Shown: piece by piece, positions 8,542-15,411 of the stretch
How positions within the stretch are numbered: the first letter of the stretch is position 1
How the letters are laid out: each line of letters starts with the position of its first letter
Origin: Gelria sp. Kuro-4
GTDB lineage: Bacteria > Bacillota > DTU030 > DUMP01
Direction: 5' to 3'
Length of the DNA: 64,000 nucleotides
NCBI RefSeq assembly: GCF_019668485.1
Contig: NZ_AP024619.1
Coordinates: 380,501 to 444,500 of the forward strand
The notes under the pieces: model-generated
The model's input: only the letters and a program-made list of their open reading frames with translations
Told to the model about the DNA's origin: nothing
Database searches by the model: none
Program-made: the position numbers and the translations under genes

Positions 8542-9213
8542 TCAGCCCAAGATTTCCCGCAGCACCCTGGCCACGATGCCGCGGGCCAAAACAACGGGCG
8601 CCCCGGTCAGCCGGCGAACCTTTTCCTGCATAGCCAGTGTGTAGCCCATGCAGTCCATTACGGTAAGCTCCACCCCGGCTGCGGCCAGATCTCCGGCCGC
8701 TTCTTCCAGTTCTCGCGGGTCACCATAGGGTGAAGCGGCCCGCACTATCTGCGCGCGTCCCACAGCCCGCCAACGAGTTGCAGCTTGAGCAATCTGGTCC
8801 GGCGCAGGGATCAGCACACCCAGCCTCAGGTCGGCAGCCAGGGCGGCGGTCACGTTATAGAGCACAGGCTGCGGCCGCACCAAAAGCCCTGCCCCAGCAA
8901 AACGTGGGAATTCGCCGGTACAGAGCAGTGCCACCACGGGAATCCCCTGGCGAAAGAGCTCTGCGGTTTTGGCCTGAAGGCGGGGATAAATGTGCTTCTC
9001 CGCCACCTTTACCGCGGAGCCGTCCTGCAGACGCGTCACGAGCACATAGTCTCCCGGCTCCGGGGCAAGGCGGGCGATCTCTTCTTTGGTCAAGCCGTCC
9101 AGGGCGCCGGCTTCCTTAATTTCTGTGTCCCGGCCCAGAATTGCCGCCAGCTCCGGCACCAGGTCCTCGCGCGGCGCCTGGCCGATGGTCACCGTGCCAA
9201 GAACTTTTTTCAC
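8542..9213 (-). CDS. AroM family protein
   Basis: 223 residues starting with the family hallmark TVTIGQAPREDLVPEL, followed by AGALDGLTKEEI and a C-terminal VMDCMGYTL segment reminiscent of Asp/Glu racemase cysteine sites (Cys about residue 189), plus an earlier LLCTGEF cysteine (about 114). The two-cysteine arrangement in a racemase-like fold is inference. AroM was named from its position beside aroL in E. coli and has no assigned reaction. GTG start at 9213 with AGGGGG seven bases upstream; the longer reading overlaps the gene before it. Its context here, beside a second racemase-family protein, suggests work on the same acidic or cyclic amide substrate. Confidence 0.8.
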   Translation of the reverse strand: MKKVLGTVTIGQAPREDLVPELAAILGRDTEIKEAGALDGLTKEEIARLAPEPGDYVLVTRLQDGSAVKVAEKHIYPRLQAKTAELFRQGIPVVALLCTGEFPRFAGAGLLVRPQPVLYNVTAALAADLRLGVLIPAPDQIAQAATRWRAVGRAQIVRAASPYGDPRELEEAAGDLAAAGVELTVMDCMGYTLAMQEKVRRLTGAPVVLARGIVARVLREILG

Positions 9214-9224
9214 CTGTCCGCCCC

Positions 9225-10052
9225 CTAATGATTTGCTTTGCCGCCATAGATGCAGCCCACGTGCAGCTGACAGTTGGGGCCACCGCGCCGGCACTCGACC
9301 AAGCTGCCCTCGGCGCCGCTGGTCCGGGCGCCTTTGAGCGCCAACACCAGTTCCCACAGTCTCTCCACATTTTCCGCTTCCCCCTCGACGGCCAAGGTCG
9401 TGGACCCCTCAGCGCCGTCGATGCCGCCGCGACCGATTACGGTGGCTTTCACCGGAGCGAGCAGCGTGATCGCAGTAACCTCGGTGATAACGCGTCCCGG
9501 GACCGGTATCAGGCCCACCGCCATTCCCATGGACCGGGACGTGTCCCTGCGCCCAGCGGCGGCGATGGCCTCGGTTATGGAACACGGCGAGAGTTTTTCT
9601 AAACCGGCGGCAATGATGGTGGTGATCCCCTCGGCTTCCAATGCCGCGAGGACCTTCCCCGGTTTACCGCCCAGAGGGCTTCCAGCCATGATGGCAGCCC
9701 GCCCCGAAGCATCGATCAGATTCGCCCCGCAAACTGCCACATCTGAAGGGGCCATCCCGAGGACCGCTTCTTCCAACTCAGCGTCCACATTGCGCCACAG
9801 GCCCCGCTCCAGCAGCACTGTGTGCGGGGCAGGTAGCTGTTCACGGCCGGCGCGCGTACCCCGCGGGGTGATGCGCCCGGAAATGCGCAGGGCAATGCCG
9901 GCGAGTTCCTCAGCAACAGCAGATACTGTTGTTCCTCCTTTGAGGAGAATCTTTCCTTCACGCAGTGCCTGCTGCACCTCGGGGAGGTTGGCGATGGCTT
10001 TGGCAATCAGCCGCTTGCCCTCGCTCACGGTCAGCGTTATTTGGGCTTTCAT
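9225..10052 (-). CDS. conserved-looking protein of unknown function, 275 residues
   Basis: I do not recognise this family. ATG 10052 gives MKAQITLTVSEGKRLIAKAI; there is no clear Shine-Dalgarno, and the gene overlaps the end of the DUF1177 gene, so translation coupling is likely. Glycine-rich motifs suggest a nucleotide or sugar-binding fold: LLKGGTTVSAVAEELAG (about 38-55), NLIDASGRAAIMAGSPLGGKPGKV (about 110-135), and VIGRGGIDGAEGSTTL (about 220-235). The C-terminal tail has CRRGGPNCQLHVGC, a possible metal or redox trio of cysteines. No signal peptide or membrane helix. It lies inside a dedicated catabolic unit and is probably an enzyme of it. Confidence 0.65.
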   Translation of the reverse strand: MKAQITLTVSEGKRLIAKAIANLPEVQQALREGKILLKGGTTVSAVAEELAGIALRISGRITPRGTRAGREQLPAPHTVLLERGLWRNVDAELEEAVLGMAPSDVAVCGANLIDASGRAAIMAGSPLGGKPGKVLAALEAEGITTIIAAGLEKLSPCSITEAIAAAGRRDTSRSMGMAVGLIPVPGRVITEVTAITLLAPVKATVIGRGGIDGAEGSTTLAVEGEAENVERLWELVLALKGARTSGAEGSLVECRRGGPNCQLHVGCIYGGKANH

Positions 10053-11004
10053 GCCGAACACTCGCGCCGCCGTGGCGCCCCAGGGTCTGGAGGTGGGCTA
10101 AGGACCCGTAAAGGTCAAGGAGCCGCTGATACTCCCCCTCGTCGTAGAAACGGCACTTCCCGGCTCCGAAGGCCTTTGCCGCTTCCAGTGCGAAGCGGAC
10201 GGTCTCTTCGATGTCCACCACGTGGCTGGCGCCGGTGCCACAACCGGGCACAGCCACCTGCGCAGTGATTGCTACTCCCACCACCGGCGCCGCCGTAGCC
10301 GTGGCGGGCTGAACCAAGCTGTTCAGGTGAAAAACCCCGTTTCCATAAGGCGTGATGTCCTGCGTGGTTATGGCCAGAACAGCCGGCAGCCGTCCCGACA
10401 CCATCTGCATTATATCGAGCAGGTCTTCAGAAACCCGCAGGATGTAGCCTTCTTTTACGGTGGGCGTGATGGCAAAACCGCGCTGGTTGATGATGCGGTT
10501 GCCCTTCGTGGTATCGATGGACAGCACCGCCTCCATCTCCGGCGTAACCTCATAGCGGTTCATCGCCGCCATGTCGACCGGAGAACCCATAAACGGGACC
10601 GGTTCGTGGGGTTGGGTGGGGGCATGGGGACAAATGTGCGTGCTTATCATGACGTCCCCCGGAAGCACATCGCCCTTTTGTTGCATCCGGGCCAGTTTCA
10701 AAGCCAGAGCCAGGGCGGCTACAGCCCCGTCGCCGTCCGAGACCAGGCCAATCCTCTCCGGACGCGCGCCGATGCCGCCAAGGCGTCCAACTACGCCGAG
10801 CGTAGGGCTGGGCCCGCCCGCCTGCCTGCCCTGCGTTCCCGGTATCACGACTTGCACAAAATCCGTGAAACCCTGTGGCCCGTCCACCCGGGTGACCTTT
10901 ACCTGTTCCAAACCGGCCGCCAGCAAGGCCTTTCTAACGCGTTCGCCATCCACCCGCGCATCATCCAGCAGGTCGTACGCTTCTAAGGTAGCCTTAAACG
11001 TCAT
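9958..11004 (-). CDS. DUF1177 family protein
   Basis: 348 residues as read; the first about 305 match the DUF1177 family, whose function is not established. Segments such as IGLVSDGDGAVAALALALKLARMQ, STHICPHAPTQPHEPVPFMGSPVDM and VPGCGTGASHVVDIEETVRFA, with several His/Asp/Cys positions, suggest a metal-dependent peptidase-like fold (inference). Start is ATG 11004 with GGGAGG eight bases upstream. The last about 40 residues overlap the next gene by 95 bases and are low-complexity, Arg/Gln-rich, as expected of an out-of-frame reading; the family proteins I know end near LYGSLAHLQ, so a frameshift or lost stop codon is possible. Confidence 0.8.
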   Translation of the reverse strand: MTFKATLEAYDLLDDARVDGERVRKALLAAGLEQVKVTRVDGPQGFTDFVQVVIPGTQGRQAGGPSPTLGVVGRLGGIGARPERIGLVSDGDGAVAALALALKLARMQQKGDVLPGDVMISTHICPHAPTQPHEPVPFMGSPVDMAAMNRYEVTPEMEAVLSIDTTKGNRIINQRGFAITPTVKEGYILRVSEDLLDIMQMVSGRLPAVLAITTQDITPYGNGVFHLNSLVQPATATAAPVVGVAITAQVAVPGCGTGASHVVDIEETVRFALEAAKAFGAGKCRFYDEGEYQRLLDLYGSLAHLQTLGRHGGASVRHESPNNADRERGQAADCQSHRQPPRGAAGTA

Positions 11005-11019
11005 CTCCTCACCCTCCCG

Positions 11020-12099
11020 TCAAGCCAAATACTTTACTATTTCTTTTCCAATGGCTTGTTCCACCGCTGCAAAGAGCGCCTGGTTTTGCATGCTGGCACC
11101 GAGGAGCAACCTTTCCCGCGGTACATGGAGCACTGCAACCTCCTGCCCAGCGGCGATCTCAGCTGAGGTTAAGGGATACCCGGTCCTAGCGTCCATCGTT
11201 GTGATCAAATCTGGAAAGGTGCCGTGCCTCACTCCACCCTTTTCCAGCGTCATGTACTCGTTCCAGAAGTCTAGGGTAACGGTGTCATCAGCCTCTATCG
11301 TCACCTTACCAACGTCAAAGCCACCTGTTGTGGTGAGGTCTACCCTGGTAACCCGACCTGCAGCAAAGATGGTACCGCCCAGGGTACCGGCTGCAGCTTC
11401 GAGGACGTCCTGGGGACCCCGCGCTGCAGCCTGCAGCATGGCCTGGCCCAAGGCTATGGCCTGGCGTACCGCACCCACCGCCGCGTTTTTCTTGGCATAG
11501 CCGATGGTAACCGGATTGCGCGCCACCGCGACCAGGCCACCGGCCTGCACGGCCGCCTGCCGCACCATATTGGAGCAACGGCTCAAATCGCCTTTGACGA
11601 CAAGTTCCACGTAGGTACCGGCCTCCCGGTCCCCGCCGATGGCCGCCTGTACTGATTCGTAACCCTTGTTGCGTTCCAGACCCATGGCCCCCATGATGCT
11701 GGCCGGGTGAGCGCGGCCGTTTCCCGGGGCGTCGACCACAGGCAATCCCATTAGGGCGGCCTGCAGCCACCCGTTTACGGTGGCCAGGCCGCCGGCTTCG
11801 TTGGTTATGATTCCTCCGGTGCTGATGCCTGTGGCTTGTTCAATCAGCTGAGCTGCGCGCACATAGTACATGGGTTCAGCATGCCGTCCCTTGGCCGCCG
11901 GCGCCCCCACCGCCGAAACCATCAGCACCCAGGTATCATCACTCAGGTCGGTGGCGTCTACCAACCAGGTGCGCCCAAGTTCGGCCGCCAGGTAGCCCAG
12001 GCGGCGGCCGGTTTCGCGCGACCCGCCGCCGCCCCCACCGAGGACGGCGCCACCCAAGCTGGCAGCATCGACAAGTTCTTTGGTAACCAGGGTTTTCAT
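11020..12099 (-). CDS. DUF917 family protein (hydantoinase/thiohydantoin-desulfurase-like)
   Basis: 359 residues with the DUF917 hallmarks: the N-terminal GGAVLGGGGGGSRETGRRL glycine run, ISTGGIITNEAGGLATVNGWLQAALMGLPVVDAPGNGRAHPASIMG in the middle, and a C-terminal half that resembles hydantoinase/N-methylhydantoinase A folds. A DUF917 member has been described as S-methyl-thiohydantoin desulfurase, so cyclic-amide chemistry is plausible. ATG 12099 has GGGGAGG seven bases upstream; the gene follows the racemase by one base, so they are surely co-transcribed. Cytosolic. Substrate remains unknown. Confidence 0.85.
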   Translation of the reverse strand: MKTLVTKELVDAASLGGAVLGGGGGGSRETGRRLGYLAAELGRTWLVDATDLSDDTWVLMVSAVGAPAAKGRHAEPMYYVRAAQLIEQATGISTGGIITNEAGGLATVNGWLQAALMGLPVVDAPGNGRAHPASIMGAMGLERNKGYESVQAAIGGDREAGTYVELVVKGDLSRCSNMVRQAAVQAGGLVAVARNPVTIGYAKKNAAVGAVRQAIALGQAMLQAAARGPQDVLEAAAGTLGGTIFAAGRVTRVDLTTTGGFDVGKVTIEADDTVTLDFWNEYMTLEKGGVRHGTFPDLITTMDARTGYPLTSAEIAAGQEVAVLHVPRERLLLGASMQNQALFAAVEQAIGKEIVKYLA

Positions 12100-12100
12100 C

Positions 12101-12778
12101 TTACGTCCTCCCCAGCTTTATATTATTTTGTGTGCCGCGGCGAAGTAGATAGTCGGCTACGACACCGGCGGCAATTACCGGATCCACCACTGGAAGGCCC
12201 GTGGCACGGCCGAGTTCGTCCGCAATTTGGAGGGTAGACAAACCGGTACAGGCCAGGCAAATGACGTCGCAGCCGCGCTCCTTCAGTTCCCGGGCAGCGG
12301 CAAAAATGCCTGTTGTCCCGCTCTCGGTCAAGAGGTCGAGGGTGGTCCTTACTGCTGCAGGTCTACTCTGTGCGACAAGGTGTGTGCCCAGAACGCGCTT
12401 CATGGGCTCCGGCGCCTCAGCGGTTATCCCCAATGTGCCTACACGTCGACCTAGCGCCAGGGCCAAAGCGGCCGCCGCCGATCCGGCCCCGATCACAGGG
12501 AGGGAAAGCTCGCGTCGCACTTCTGGCACGCCGGGGTCGGCGGCGCAGCTGACGATCAGGGCCTCGGCGCCGGCCGCCGCCATCTCCTTGGCCAGGTGGA
12601 CGATCTTCGGTACAGCCACGGCCTCCGTCGCCGCATCGTAAATGCCCTGCGGTTGGTCGGGAATGCACCGGCTTCTTACCTGGAGATGCGGAAAGGCTTC
12701 CTCTATGAGCCGCCCGTGAAGCTGCAGGAGGGGTTGCTCGTCAGTCGTAAGGACGCGAATCAGTCCGACTTTGTGCAT
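12101..12778 (-). CDS. Asp/Glu/hydantoin racemase family protein
   Basis: 225 residues with the two catalytic cysteines of the cofactor-independent racemase fold: IVSCAADPG (about residue 77) and ICLACTGLS (about 179), and the conserved SLPVIGAGSAAAALAL between. ATG 12778 follows AAGGAG at nine bases; the longer GTG-initiated reading lacks a site. The family interconverts L- and D-forms of aspartate, glutamate or 5-substituted hydantoins, or acts as maleate isomerase-type enzymes. Next to DUF917 and an OPT transporter, racemisation of an imported amino-acid derivative or hydantoin is the most economical guess. Confidence 0.87.
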   Translation of the reverse strand: MHKVGLIRVLTTDEQPLLQLHGRLIEEAFPHLQVRSRCIPDQPQGIYDAATEAVAVPKIVHLAKEMAAAGAEALIVSCAADPGVPEVRRELSLPVIGAGSAAAALALALGRRVGTLGITAEAPEPMKRVLGTHLVAQSRPAAVRTTLDLLTESGTTGIFAAARELKERGCDVICLACTGLSTLQIADELGRATGLPVVDPVIAAGVVADYLLRRGTQNNIKLGRT

Positions 12779-12791
12779 AACGCTCAGCTCC

Positions 12792-14378
12792 TTAGAACAT
12801 GGTCCTGACCACCGCACTCACAAAGCCGTAAATCCCATCGCCGGCAATCAGGCCTGCGTCGCGCACCTCCATGAACTTGGTTCCGAAGACAAGGCGTACA
12901 ACCACCGCCGCCAGGACACCTATACCGTAGATCGGGTTTTGAATCAAGAGGCCGGTCGCGAAGAGGATGCCCATGGCCTTTCCTGAGCCACCAATACCCT
13001 GCAGGATGGCACCGGGAATTGCCCAGATGATTAGCTGGCGCAGGATGTCCGGGTTGGCTCCGGCTTTGACGGTGGCGGCAAAGACGCGGCTTACGGGCGG
13101 CAGCATATCCAGCTTGAAGTGCATGTTCATGAAGAGGAAGACCACTACCATGGCCACCAGGCCGCCGACCAATTCGGCAATAAGCTGTTGCCGGCGCCCG
13201 TCCAGTTCATACTCCACATCCTTGCCCCGCCCGCGCAGTAGCCAGCCCGTTTTCAGGTCATATCCCAGGTCGGCGAAGCAGGGACCCGCAGAAGCCACGT
13301 AGCCGGTCAGCAAAGCCAGCGGCAGCGCCGGTATCTTAAGAAACATACCGATGGTAAGGAAGATGACCGAGATGGCGAACCCCGGGAACCAGCCGGAGTG
13401 CATGGCGCTCAGCCCCACCAGTACAGCCGCGATGACTGCGGAGAGGCCCGCCCATACCACCCAGATGAGCAGCTGGACGGCCGTCATCTGGCTGACGATT
13501 CCCGCAACCAGAGCCATGACAACGGCACCGCCCAGGTAGAGCAGTGTTCCATGGCCCAGCACCTGCTTCACTCGCTCGCCCGTTACCGTGGGTTCCCATT
13601 GCACCTCTTTCTCTTTAGAGACCTCCTGCCGCGGCGTTTCTGGTTTGCGTTTTGAACCGCGGTTGATGATGGCCAGGGCCTGCAGCAAGGAAATAAAGCC
13701 CGCTCCAATCATCACGCCGTGAGGAATATAGGTTTTCCCTAAATCGATGCCTAAAAGGAGCGGTGAATAGCCCCGGATCACTAGGCCGACACCCAGGGAT
13801 GCCATGGCAAATATGTTCGCGATAAACACAATGCCAATTCCCGCCATCGGCAGCTTAAAGTGCGTGCCGACAACCCCCAACAGTATCCCCTGGACCAGCC
13901 GCATAGCGCGGTGTCCGCCCTCGTCGCCGGCGATCAAGGCTTCCGCCGTGGCCACGCCCGGGGGCCAGGCGGCAGCCGCCGGGTACACGTCTGAGTCATA
14001 AAGGCTGCAGGCAAACCAGATGCCGATGAGGGTTGAGAAGGCCGAACCGATCAGCATGGGAATCACCAGGTTGGGTTGGCCGAGCAAGAAGACAATGCCA
14101 ACCGCAAGCAGGCCGCAGTTTGCCGCGGCGAAGCCGCCTGCCGAGGCCATGGTTTGGACGAGGTTTTGCCGTTCGAGGGAACGGAAGCGCGTCAAGTCCC
14201 CAAAGGGAATCCGCGCCAGGATCATGGCCAGGATGGCGCCGACTATTGACGTGTTAGGAGTGATACCAATGCGCGAGATAATCTGCATACAGATGACAGC
14301 GGCAAAGGCGGCCATGAGCAGGCTGATCACTAAGGTTGCAGGTTCCAAGGCCCGTACGTGCCGGTTCCCTTCCTTCAT
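12792..14378 (-). CDS. OPT family transporter
   Basis: 528 residues with about 14 hydrophobic segments, in the oligopeptide transporter (OPT/YSL) superfamily. Seen: the early TM with ISRIGITPNTSIVGAILAMILARIPF, the SLYDSDVYPAAAAWPPGVATAEALIAGDEGG loop, and the second half starting about residue 300 after a charged cytoplasmic linker (RGSKRKPETPRQEVSKEKEV). OPT members import small peptides, peptide-like compounds or metal chelates with protons. ATG 14378 is nine bases after GAGGAGG. It is the first structural gene after the IclR regulator and presumably supplies the substrate for the enzymes encoded behind it. Confidence 0.85.
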   Translation of the reverse strand: MKEGNRHVRALEPATLVISLLMAAFAAVICMQIISRIGITPNTSIVGAILAMILARIPFGDLTRFRSLERQNLVQTMASAGGFAAANCGLLAVGIVFLLGQPNLVIPMLIGSAFSTLIGIWFACSLYDSDVYPAAAAWPPGVATAEALIAGDEGGHRAMRLVQGILLGVVGTHFKLPMAGIGIVFIANIFAMASLGVGLVIRGYSPLLLGIDLGKTYIPHGVMIGAGFISLLQALAIINRGSKRKPETPRQEVSKEKEVQWEPTVTGERVKQVLGHGTLLYLGGAVVMALVAGIVSQMTAVQLLIWVVWAGLSAVIAAVLVGLSAMHSGWFPGFAISVIFLTIGMFLKIPALPLALLTGYVASAGPCFADLGYDLKTGWLLRGRGKDVEYELDGRRQQLIAELVGGLVAMVVVFLFMNMHFKLDMLPPVSRVFAATVKAGANPDILRQLIIWAIPGAILQGIGGSGKAMGILFATGLLIQNPIYGIGVLAAVVVRLVFGTKFMEVRDAGLIAGDGIYGFVSAVVRTMF

Positions 14379-14449
14379 TTCAACTCGCCTCCTCTTCTTT
14401 CTTAAGCAACCCTCTTGGACGTGCTTTGCAGCAGATTCGTCGACCCCCC

Positions 14450-15172
14450 TTACTTCACATGGTCCAATGCATGCGCCGCCGCCTGCAACAGCCGCAGCAA
14501 CTCCGACACTCTTCCTGCAAAGCGAAAAGCGGGACCACCAATACTTAAACCAACTGTCCCTGGATACGCAGCCGTGTCCAGTTTCACGGCCAGGGCGGCA
14601 ACCCCCTCATCTAATTCCCCGATGCTGTACGCGTAACCTTGAGTCCGGATGCGTTCCAGGTCCTGCCGCAGGGTCTCCGCGTCGGTAATAGTGGCAGGGG
14701 TGAAAGGTTTAAGCTGTACGCTGGTAAAAAAGTCCTGTAGCTGCTCTGCAGAAAAAGTTGACAGCAGCACCTTGCCCGATGCGCCCGCGTAAAGGGGCAC
14801 CCGCCGGCCGGCGCTGTAGGTAACTTTGACGGCCTGCGGTCCTTCTTGTACCAGGACCACCAGCCCTTCAAAACCTACTACGCTGTTGAGAAACACTGAT
14901 TCTCCTGAATCCTCTGCCAGGCGTGCCATGACCTGTCTGGCATGCTCCAAAAACTCCTGGTGCTGGTTTACCAGATTGCCCAACTCCCAAACGCGCAGAC
15001 CGAGGCGGTAACGTTTATTCGCGGGACTGCGCACTAAGACCCCGTGCCGGCAAAACGTTCGTAATATCCGGTGCACGATGGTTTTGTGCAGGCCCAGCCG
15101 CTGAGACAGTTCCGTTTGACTCCAGTCCGGTTGCTCCTCAAAACAAAAGAGAAGTTCCAGGCTCTTGTCCAA
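14450..15172 (-). CDS. IclR family transcriptional regulator (N-terminus uncertain)
   Basis: 240 residues from TTG 15172: an N-terminal winged helix-turn-helix (WSQTELSQRLGLHKTIVHRILRTF, residues about 17-40) and the IclR effector-binding domain (RVPLYAGASGKVLLS, LDEGVAALAVKLDTAAYPGTVGLSIGG). The family senses small metabolites such as glyoxylate, pyruvate or aromatic acids. It heads the OPT/racemase/DUF917 unit and is probably its regulator. The start is doubtful: TTG 15172 has no ribosome site, while a good GGAAGG with GTG about 50 bases upstream lies in another frame, so a one-base frameshift or an unusual start is possible. A perfect palindrome lies in the promoter region. Confidence 0.83.
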   Translation of the reverse strand: MDKSLELLFCFEEQPDWSQTELSQRLGLHKTIVHRILRTFCRHGVLVRSPANKRYRLGLRVWELGNLVNQHQEFLEHARQVMARLAEDSGESVFLNSVVGFEGLVVLVQEGPQAVKVTYSAGRRVPLYAGASGKVLLSTFSAEQLQDFFTSVQLKPFTPATITDAETLRQDLERIRTQGYAYSIGELDEGVAALAVKLDTAAYPGTVGLSIGGPAFRFAGRVSELLRLLQAAAHALDHVK

Positions 15173-15237
15173 GGTGTGCAGTGTATCTTTCCGTGTCTGT
15201 TCTTTTGGACCCGTGACGCACCGCCTTCCTTTCCTGG

Positions 15238-15252
15238 TTGCGATTATCGCAA
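15238..15252. promoter_or_regulatory. candidate IclR operator, 15-base palindrome
   Basis: TTGCGATTATCGCAA, a perfect palindrome 65 bases upstream of the IclR reading frame. On the minus strand it overlaps GATAAT, a possible -10 with TTGAAA 19 bases further upstream. Position fits autoregulation (inference). Confidence 0.5.
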
Positions 15253-15330
15253 TATGGTTGCCTTGTTTTTCAATTTATATTCTTCGTTCGGTCGTGATAT
15301 TCCTCCTCAAAGATATAAAAAAAGATATAA

Positions 15331-15356
15331 AAACCCCGCTCGCTTGAGCGGGGTTT
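15331..15356 (-). terminator. terminator of the yhaO-yhaN operon
   Basis: AAACCCCGCTC / GAGCGGGGTTT, 4-base loop, followed on the minus strand by a T-rich run; lies 56 bases past the yhaN stop. Confidence 0.88.
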
Positions 15357-15411
15357 CGCTTATCTGCCTCTGCTTTTTCCAGCCATGGTAAGCCCCTGGC
15401 CTGCGCGGGTA

